Of a stretch of 64,000 bases of DNA, positions 47,601 to 64,000 are shown one piece after another. Within the stretch, counting starts at the first letter, position 1. The number at the start of each line of letters is the position of its first letter. The position numbers and the translations under genes were made by a program. The notes beneath the pieces were generated by a model. The model saw only the letters and a program-made list of their open reading frames with translations, searched no databases and had not been told where the DNA came from. The stretch spans positions 24,057,713 to 24,121,712 of the forward strand of contig NC_092574.1 of NCBI RefSeq assembly GCF_037975245.1. The letters are read 5' to 3'. The stretch comes from Apostichopus japonicus. Taxonomy: Eukaryota; Echinodermata; Holothuroidea; Aspidochirotida; Stichopodidae.

Positions 47601-47780
47601 TTTGGGGTCAACAGAGGTCAAAGTCTGATAACATTGTAAACATGATAACTCAAGAAGTACATCTTTCTTGAACGTCACACTTGAGTATGTAGATCCAGCT
47701 TGGTGAGTACAAGAACCCTATTGAAATTGGTAGAGGTCAAAGGTCACATGAGGTCAACAGGTGTCAAAGTCTGGAAACCT
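47601..47780. repeat. Dispersed AGGTCA-rich repeat, dimer
   Basis: Two sub-units start near 47604 and 47731. The second has a perfect direct repeat AGGTCA-A-AGGTCA at 47734-47746 and a further AGGTCA at 47751. It is the same family as 10291-10520. Confidence 0.7.
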
Positions 47781-50700
47781 TTTAAGCATGATAACTTTAA
47801 AATTAATTCTGCAATAACTCTGTGCATTCTCCAATGCTATGATTTGCTTTTGGTGAACATAGTTTGGTCAAATTCAGTTTAGTTTTGTGTAGGGGCTCCA
47901 TCGGTCTTCAACAAAACATACAGTCATCCATGAAATGAAATCTGCATCAGAGAGAGTTCATTGTCTTGTTTACATGCACTTAAACCTCTTATCAGTTTTC
48001 ACCCTCAGAGCTTCATGGACACAACAGATTATCTCAAATGGTTGAAAATTGGATCAAGGGGTCAATAGGTTAAAGAGGTTATCTCAAATGGTCTCAAAAT
48101 TGACAAAATTTTCTCTGTGATTTATACTAGGTGATTTTTGCCTAGCAGTAGGTTGTGAAAATATTTCACAGTGTATGAACAATGTCATGTAACTCTCCTT
48201 CATATATAACTTCATCATGACAATTATTAAGGGATTTCCTAGCTCAAAATTGGTAAAAGAAAATGTCCTTTTATTCATACATCTATTTGTCTATATTTCA
48301 CATAGGAAGACTTCTTTCTGGATATTGAAACATTTTGGAATAAGAATTCTATACTATAAAGTCCTTATCAGTGAATGATCTGGTTCATACCCACAAGGGA
48401 GTGCTTTTAAAAAGAGTTGAAAATATCTGATCTTTTCTGGTTTTCTCACTTAATTCTTGAACAAATTTAACTCTTTTGCTCCATATTAGTCAGATAGTGA
48501 TTCTGAATTGTGAGCACTTTGTATGGCAAGGAATCACAGATCCAACTGGCTTTCTGGTTAGTTTTTGTGAACTGTCACAAATTCTGTCAATTTTTAATTT
48601 GCTTCTGTATGCTTGAATTTTCCTACAGAGTTGAGATCCCCAGACAATGATGGGTTGGTTTGGTTGATAAAGCTTTGAAAATAGTTCATTCATAAAGACA
48701 TTGCAGTTGAAATTGAGTATTTGAGTATGTTTAATGTATAATTATTTGTTGAGATGGAGTATAGATTGTTAAAATGTCCATCCATATGCAGTGTTCAAGA
48801 AGTGTCTGTTTCATGCTTCTGTAACCAATACATAAATTGCATGCAGTCAATGCATGATACAAATATGTTACTTTAAAATCTGGAAACTTAAAAGAGTAAT
48901 AATTTACCAATATGAAAGTATACTTTGATTGCACAAGTTTTTGGTGGAAATGTATGTTAAAATTTCAATAGTTTCTTATGCACAATTCTTGTCTTATCTG
49001 AGTTTTGCATCATCAACAGTCCAATTTATGAAGAATATATGATGAAGGTAACTACAGCAAATTGAACAATCAATCAGTTTCTCTTCTTTGAATCAGTGAG
49101 ATCTTGTAAAATGTTAATAAATGGTGAGAAGGAAGCACCATCCATCTTCTCGTGTAATTTTTCACTTGTGTGGCTTCTCTGTATAGTGCTTTGGTTTAGG
49201 AACAAGTTTATCAACCATTTCTCTAAAATTCTGTCCCTCACACAAAATAATACATTCTATACAAATACCCCACCCACCTCCCTGAATAATTGTTTAACAG
49301 TTCAGAGTTTGAAAACATAACATAAAACTTGAGCAACTTTGTAATATATGTAAGTGCTGGAATTTCATACAAAGTGCAGTAAAAGTTCCATAAATTTCAG
49401 GGGGTGAGGAAGGGGCATTAGTTGAAAGACAGAAAGAAAGAAGGGAATGTGGGGTTTCAGGGCATTTGTAGTTTCAGGAGGATGTGGAGTTTCAAGGTAT
49501 AAGATCAAAAGTGCAATAAATAATAATGTTTAAATAATTTTCTCAGACTACAAGACAGGCCTGGCAATTTTCATTATGGAGCCATGAATGTTTTTGTCTG
49601 GTGGAAAGAGGGTTTAGGGCAAGCTAAGGTAACTTTGCTATTTTCACTCAGACTGAAATTAAAAGTGGATATCAATAGACCAGTTTTTGTGTGTACCATC
49701 AATTTTATAAACCAGTCGCATTTGCCCTATCTCTCACTTTCTTTAAATGTTAAAGGGTTGAGGATCCACTAGGAAATTGGGGGGGGGGTTGCAACTGAGA
49801 GGCTGTAGTACCCCCGTCCTCCCTGGTGCTTGCACGGCTTTTCCATGTCTGCGCTACAATATCTGCGCTGCACTACGATGTCTACCCTATCTTTTAATGT
49901 GAGAGTTTTTACCTGTCACAGTCAAAGCAATATGAAGGTATTATATTTCTATTGGACAAAGCGGTTTGAGATATACTCGAATGACTTGCAACTTGACTAA
50001 GTTTATGACAGTGCATCCACATCTGGAAGATAAATATTACAACAACAAATGTAAAACACATTAAAGCAGTGTCTTTAAACGTCAACATCGTTAAAAGGCA
50101 CATTAAACAATGACAGTATTCAGACATCTACTTATACATCAATTACGTATATTTCGATTTATTCCGAAAAGTAAAAAATTGGATACCGGCTGCGACTGGA
50201 TACCGGCCGCCAGTGATTTATATTAGGAGGCGTTTAATCGCCGTAAATTTTTTTCGCCACAACGCCTACAATGAAGGGTTTAACATATTAAATGTTGGGG
50301 GTGCTGTCAGTGGTTATACTTCTTCTTGGCAGGAGGTCTGTAATGGTCTGTCATATGTACCTTATTGCTCGTTGCTTGCTTAACGACCTTGATGCAGATA
50401 GGGTAGAGATATTGGAAGGCTGCAGCCAGGGGAAATTAAGGATTACTAGCTTATTCACGTCTTTGGTAACTTAGTTTTGGTGGTAGATGGATTGTTCAGT
50501 CGTAAGAAATTCTTTTCCGGGGGGTTTTGAACGAATGGAATAATTTACATGAGTCGGTTGTCCTCTCTGAAGTGTTATTACGTCACATGATTGTTTGAGG
50601 AATTGAACTGTTGTCCGTACTGATCATGCCATTATATTCTACGTAATTATAAGAAACTAAAGCATTTCAGCAATTGTATATATATATATTTTTCTTTCAT

Positions 50701-51470
50701 TCCTGTTTTGTTTTTAAACAAGGTACTTTAAAAGCACAGAAGATCCTAAAGTTGTACACACACAATACATTTATTGTTACGTGGTCCACAGTCTAAATGG
50801 ATGTTGGGAGCGCTGCGGATATTTTATTTTTTGTTGTTAGGTATGGTAAGTAAGTGATCAATGAGATGTTTCCTCTATGCTTCCGTAGAAAAAACACGAC
50901 TGCAAAATCCACCGTGTGGAAAAGAACAAGTAAGACTTCGTTCATCAATATTTAATGAAGAATATGTTTGATAATAACACGGTAATTCAAGAAAGTGGTT
51001 TGGTTTGGCTTTCGTGTTTTGCGTGGTGTCAAGCTAGTCCGCTACGTTCTACCCGACTTTTATTTATAGCTTCAGGACAAGTCTTAGTCAATTGTCTGAT
51101 TACACTTTAAATTGAATGTGAGTACCGATTTCGCGAAAAGGCTGTACACTACAGATTTAGGCTAGACCTAGTCTGATGTATGAGGCCTAGCCTACGTTGA
51201 AATGTCGCATTTGAAAAAATGACATTAAACCTTAAATGAATACCATTACCCATTCGCTACATATTTCGTCCAATTGTTCTAGAAATGGCCAAATTTGGTC
51301 AAATCTACATGTCCTTACTACATTGCTACTATAGGCTAGTTATAATTTCACACTCACAGGCCTAAACGTAGGCTAAGTTAGGTGATTAACAGAGGACACC
51401 TCATACTAGTCATACAGAGTAAAATAGATTGTGAACTTACAGTATTGAAATTATTATCCATGCTTCATAG

Positions 51471-53188
51471 TAGGCTTGCACAGTAAACCGGTTTTAGTAC
51501 CGAAACCGTTTTTTTCCGACCAAATTTCGGTACTATTTTTTATTTTAAGAAAACCGAAAAAACCGGAAAAACCGAAATGTGAATTGCAAATACTGGAAAA
51601 AAAAAGTTTGTTGACTTTGGTTTCTCCTTTTTACTGTTCTTTTTGCAATATGAAAGTAAATTGCAACAAGAGAAAGCTTTTCTGATAGACGACATTGTCA
51701 GCCACGATTCGCACATGCCATAACCAGTGCTTGAGGGTGGATAGCTAGGCCTAACATTAGGCTATGCAGCCCATATATGCGTGCATCAGTTAGGTACCTT
51801 GTAGTATTGAACTGACCTTGGTGGCCAACGTTAGTAGTTGTGAGAAGTACACACTCAAATGACGAGATGCAGTTCCAAATAAATTGTTACATCCAAAGTG
51901 TTTGTCCTCTTTGTGTTGTTCTTACTATTTAACTTCAATTTAATAGTAGAGGATATGGAGAAAATCTTTTCAAACACATTGATCACAGTTCGTGTTCAAA
52001 AAATGAACGTTAAAACTTGAAAGGTTCATTGTGCAATCCACAATACAATACGACATGTACAGTCGCAAGGGGGTGGGGGCTCTGCGAGTTTAACAACTAA
52101 GATGTAACAAGTAACATTAGAACAATCACGGGGGGGGGGGCTCTGAGTTTAACAACTAAGATGCAACAAGTAACTTTAGAACAATCGCGGGGGGAATGGG
52201 GGGGGGGGGTTGAGTTTAACAACTACAGTAAGATGCAACAAGTACCATTAGAACAATCACAGTCCATTATTCACAAGAGATACCTGGCGTCAGGCTTGAG
52301 TCAAGGAATACTAAAGGAGTAAAAATGTTGCATACATGGCTGAAAATTACAGATGTTGCTGTTGTGACAATTCTCCTTTGTACGCTAATGGATTTTATTT
52401 TATTTGTAATTTTCCTTTAAACCTTTTTTTTTACCAGTTATCAGACAAGGCGTCTCTCAGTTGGTTTTTCGTTTACGTTGATGAACACATGTTTCCAACT
52501 TAAAGGTTAACAATTTACAATCTTTGCCGACCTAATCCCACTTTTGCCAGCGATATTTTTCAACTTGTACTTGAAAGTGTAGACGGTAAATTCTCTTCAC
52601 TCCTTGAAGAGAAATTTATTTTACCGCCAAGATACCACCCGCGAACATGGCTAGAGCCTCGTGCAAATTAGGTACCTTCATTGGACCAATCATATTGTAA
52701 AACATTTTTTTTTTAAGATCTCCAATTGGTCATAATGGGGTTTAGGCTTGGCCCTCATCTCCGAAAATATAACATATAATATAACATGACCGTGATATTT
52801 TTTTCTGAACACGAATTTGAACTTCGTGAAGTACAGTAAACACAAGACAAACGATACGTGTACGTGTTGTTAAAACTTTAAGAAAAAATTTCACTAACAC
52901 ATTTCTTTTCGACATATTTACTTCAGTTTAGTTAACGTGGGTTATAAAATGAGAGTCATGAAGGCAGTAACATTTCTTGAATTTATTATTCTTATTTTTA
53001 ACAATTTACTGCGAACGAACAGACTTGAACCCGCTGTTGATAAAGCTTCAAAAATACGCATCTTAGCGATCGAGATTTGGATGTTTTCAATGCAATTCAG
53101 GAGGGGGAAAAAACCGGTTTTTGAGCCAGATTCGGTTTTTTGCTAGAGAAAAACCGGTTGTAAGTTTTCACGAAACCGTGCAAGCTTA
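51471..53188. mobile_element. Non-autonomous hAT element, 1.7 kb, with intact 8-bp duplication
   Basis: CTTCATAG flanks both ends (51463-51470 and 53189-53196). Termini are TAGGCTTGCACAG and, reversed, TAAGCTTGCACGG. Sub-terminal arrays of AACCGG and ACCGAAA words occur at both ends (about 51488-51580 and 53115-53180), as expected for transposase-binding sites. Its interior carries a three-copy minisatellite. No transposase frame remains. It ends about 170 bases upstream of the ZNF330 start codon. Confidence 0.88.
52071..52265. repeat. Minisatellite, 59-67 bp unit, three copies, inside the hAT element
   Basis: GAGTTTAACAACTA followed by AAGATG-AACAAGTA and TTAGAACAATC starts at 52086, 52145 and 52212. 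Copies are separated by G-rich tracts of different length. Confidence 0.85.
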
Positions 53189-53361
53189 CTTCATAGTAAG
53201 ATTAAGAAATGTTTCAAAATACTTTTGGTTAAGCCTAAAGAGAGTACATGCAAGATTTTCCCCTTGCATAAGTTTTCACTACTAGGTCCCACAGTAAGCC
53301 ATAGATAACAATTAACAGAGCAACTTCACTTCTCACACAGGGTTAACACATAACTATTAAA

Positions 53362-61180
<7,819 letters not shown>

Positions 61181-62547
61181 TGATGGCCACCACTAATGAA
61201 AGCTGGAATATAATTTCTCTGCTGTTCTCCCTCCCCCCTCCCCCAACTCCCTCCCCCTCCCCCCCCCACACTCAAGTGAATCAGACTTGTGTCTTTGACA
61301 ATTGACACTGTATGCTTTCACTAAAGAGGTGGTCTCTCTCTTGTATCAAAGAGGAAATTTGGTTGAGGGTCACATCTGTATAACTTTGGAGGTATAAAAA
61401 TAGCGGGAACAAATCTTAAGTTAAGTATTTTGTAATACTGTATGTTAACATGAATCATTTGTATAACATCAGGTATGTTATTTGGCAAATATCAGAGATT
61501 TTGAGAATATGTGTCCCACCCCTCCCCCCCCCCTTCTCTCTCTCTCTACACCCCCATGACCCTGTGTGGTCACAAGAGTATTTGTTTGCATAATATGGCC
61601 AAGCTGCAGGCCTAGAATATCACAATTCTAGTCACCTGACAAAAACTGCCAGTTCATGACTAAACTAAACTGGCCAAACTCAAGTTCTCACTCATATTTG
61701 GACTGCATTATAACACACATCAGTTTTTAAAACAGGCTTATCAGAGCAATCCAATAATATTTGCTGATAATAAGCAGTAATACTAGATTTACGCTATTTA
61801 CAAAGATCACACTGATTATTTGACTGATGGTTATCGACAGTCTTACCGTGCATATATGTTTGTGATGTCTACTGGCAGAAAAATGCCTTAATATTTTCAT
61901 CTTTTCTACTGGCAGATGGAAAAATCCTCTAAATTACCCAAGTTTAGAGGCCTGATTTTAGCTGTGTTACCCTTATTTGATTGGTTTTTGGATGATAATC
62001 ATGAAAACAGAATTTTCTTCAAAGCAAACATGTGTATTTATCTGTTATTTTTATAAGTTCTTGGAAACAAAAGGTCATAAATTATATTTAAAGTAAAGGA
62101 ACTGTTTTATTCTAATTTATACATCATTAATTAACATTTTTAAGAGTGTCAACCACACAGGTGCATTAAGTAGAATATTACCAAACAGGTTCATTTAGTC
62201 TTGAATACCTGACTGGTGCAATCAGTTATAAATACCTGACCAGTGCATCAGATCAGCCTTCCAGCTAGATTTGCTAGACACCTTCTCAAACTTACTTTTT
62301 ATTAAGCTTCTTTATCTTTTAATGTCACTTAAAAGCAGACTTGTTTTAAATTAAATATAGATATCACACCATTCAGTGTGTGTCACATAAACTTTCTCTT
62401 CTATACTCATTTACGAACAGTTAAAAAAAACGTTTTCTTGGCAATCCATGTCTCACAGTGTACAATTTTAATTCCAATGTATAGAAGAATTAAAATATTT
62501 CCCTTTGAAGATTCTTGACACATTATTCCTACGCCAGTCGAATGTGT
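61181..62547. other. Convergent 3' flanks of ZNF330 and the next gene
   Basis: This is the tail-to-tail gap. It begins with the ZNF330 3' UTR, which has a poly-C/CCCTCCC tract at about 61229-61268. A minus-strand AATAAA (TTTATT at 62106-62111) is a candidate end for the gene at 62548. No exon is seen in it. Confidence 0.5.
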
Positions 62548-63896
62548 TTAGTTTGCACATCCATGGACATCTAACAAAATTCCAGGAAACCGGTCATAAG
62601 AATCCACAAATATTTCGAGATATTGAAGCTCGACCACGTTACCCAGCACATGTTCAGTTTTGGTCCATAAATCTTTTACAGTGAAGATCTGTTGAGATTG
62701 AAAAAAACAAAAACAGATTGGACTGCTGCATCATGTCCATACTCGATGCCGGCCATCGTAACTTTATGCAAGTACAAAGCATGAGTTGATAACACCCTAA
62801 ACCCCCCCCACCCCTCCCCCTACCTTCACCTACCAACAAAGTGACCACGTATTTCATGTTAGACTTAATGAGGACTTATGATTTCAGCAAGTTACACACT
62901 CTGGGCAGAGGGTGGGGAGGGACCCTTGGAACATTCTATGGGGTTGTCATAGGTAATTCTACACTCATAAAGCCAGTGAATAATATTCATATTTACCCTC
63001 GCTTCCAGACTGGAGGATTTGATAAATATCAGTTCGTCGTCTTCAAACACTTTGTAGGCGACTCGGAAGGAAGTTGTACCCGTCATGGCATCAATGCCCT
63101 CCACAAACATCCCGGATGTTAGCAACTGTGAAAAGAATTGACGAATGGGTCGGATTTCATATCCTTTCTTTATTCTATAAATTTCTTCCAAAGGGTGGAA
63201 CCCCCCAAGTTCCTCCCTGTCATTAAGTATACTTATGTTATACCTTCATCATACCTGGAAACGTCAGATTCTTATCCCTTTCACCAATTTAATTGAAATT
63301 CGTAAACAATATTGCTCCTTGAATACAGAAAAGTGTCCTTCAAGTCCACTGGTTACAATGCAATGTAGTTGGTTAACAGCGTCAATTATAAATAATTGCT
63401 GACCAGCAGTGGCGTAGGAAGGTACTTTTGAGTGGGGGGGCTGAAGACTGATGGCCGGCCTGGGGGAGGGGTCTAAGGGGAGGGGTGTCCCCCTCCCCCT
63501 TGGATTTTTTTGCATTTCCAGGTGGCCTCAGATGCAATTTGGTGCAATATAGCACACTTCAACTCTCACTCCATTTTGTAAAGAATTTTGCATTTTCACC
63601 TGGCCTTAAATGCAATTTGGTGCTCCAAATGAGATTTTTTTCTCATTTGGAAATGAAAAAGTGGTTTTCTGACTTGCGGAGCGGGGGGGGGGAATGATAC
63701 TTCCGCCCCCCCCCCCCCCCATATTTTTCACTGGGGGGCTGGCGCCCCCAACCCCCCCGGTTCCTACGCCCTTGCTGACCAGTGATTTTACCTGTCTTTG
63801 TTCGTTCGTTTTCGTGACCAATTGTGAAACGATTTTATTTTCTGCTACTGACTGCTTAAGTGCCCGGTCAGTAGTGCATGATATGGGTATTTGTAT
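62548..63896 (-). CDS. Unrecognised protein, last three exons (5' part outside the window)
   Basis: I do not recognise this gene. Three minus-strand blocks, 63896-63792, 63125-62997 and 62688-62548, each start after an AG acceptor with pyrimidines upstream in the last two, end at GTAAAA or GTAAAT donors, and are all phase 0. Joined they give 124 residues and a TAA stop. The first block looks helical and charged (AENKIVSQLV), possibly the end of a coiled coil; the other two look beta-rich with alternating hydrophobics (SFRVAYKVF, VELQYLEIF). Support is splice signals, shared phase and sequence character only. The first block is the weakest: its acceptor has a poor pyrimidine tract. More exons must lie beyond 64000. 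Confidence 0.5.
63407..63774. mobile_element. Non-autonomous hAT MITE with intact 8-bp duplication
   Basis: CTGACCAG flanks both ends (63399-63406 and 63775-63782). Termini are CAGTGGCGTAGGAAGG and, reversed, CAAGGGCGTAGGAACCGG. It carries G- and C-rich arms and an internal duplicated block (63509-63545 and 63588-63624, sharing ATGCAATTTGGTGC). The length is 368 bp. It lies in an intron of the last gene, about 10 bases from the predicted donor. Confidence 0.88.
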
Positions 63897-64000
63897 CTAA
63901 CCCACCACTAACCATGGAATTTCTCCACCTTTACTTTTTACTTTAAAAAGTAAAAAAAAGGAACTTTTGCAAAGACTTCAGTGTCCCAGACGGCAATTTT

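Larger units (their letters stand above)
46663..53340. other. Intergenic between PAICS and ZNF330
   Basis: No exon can be supported. A PAICS poly(A) candidate ATTAAA lies at 46772. An AGGTCA-rich repeat is at 47601-47780 and a 1.7-kb hAT element at 51471-53188. The unseen first exon and promoter of ZNF330 are probably in the second half; a slightly GC-richer, CpG-containing stretch at about 50800-51190 is one candidate. Confidence 0.6.

Noticed and set aside
51476-51685. Pro/Lys-rich frame as a gene
   Set aside because: It is the AACCGG-type sub-terminal array of the hAT element read in one frame.
63264-63515. Minus-strand frame as another exon of the last gene
   Set aside because: It begins inside the hAT MITE, and the only nearby donor (CCAG|GTATGA) is preceded by an in-frame TGA for the phase-0 join required.

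Overview
This is a 64 kb piece of animal nuclear genome. The genes have many GT-AG introns, long AT-rich intergenic DNA, minisatellites inside introns, and many small non-autonomous DNA transposons. Predicted proteins match bilaterian families, and four of the five recognised genes have human orthologues on chromosome 4. With the runs of poly-G, the TAGGCCTA-like words and the repeat style, this suggests a marine deuterostome, probably an echinoderm and possibly a sea cucumber. The species-level guess is inference; the gene calls rest on my own exon-by-exon translation with phase checks.

Layout: (1) 1-2782 non-coding, probably 5' flank or intron of the first gene. (2) 2942-7681, + strand: ANKRD50-type protein in one giant coding exon. 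(3) 7682-27326: about 20 kb with no recognisable gene, holding repeats and possible regulatory blocks. (4) 27327-30807, - strand: SRD5A3 (polyprenol reductase), five exons, 307 aa. (5) 30808-34846: intergenic, dense with MITE-type transposons. (6) 34847-38548, - strand: MFSD6-like transporter, four exons, 465 aa. (7) 39742-46662, + strand: PAICS, eight exons, 423 aa, head to head with the MFSD6-like gene and with an E2F/YY1-type site just upstream. (8) 46663-53340: intergenic, ending in a 1.7 kb hAT element. (9) 53362-61180, + strand: ZNF330 (NOA36), ten exons including a 20-nt microexon, 328 aa. (10) 62548-63896, - strand: last three exons of a gene I do not recognise, convergent with ZNF330.

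The genes are housekeeping genes from unrelated pathways: endosomal sorting, dolichol synthesis for N-glycosylation, membrane transport, de novo purine synthesis and a nucleolar zinc-finger protein. They do not form a functional cluster; the likely link is ancient chromosomal linkage. I found no operon, CRISPR array, tRNA, rRNA or defence system. The most distinctive non-gene content is a set of hAT elements with intact 8-bp target-site duplications, a TTAA-flanked MITE, an inverted pair of foldback elements, a pogo-like MITE and a LINE 3' tail.
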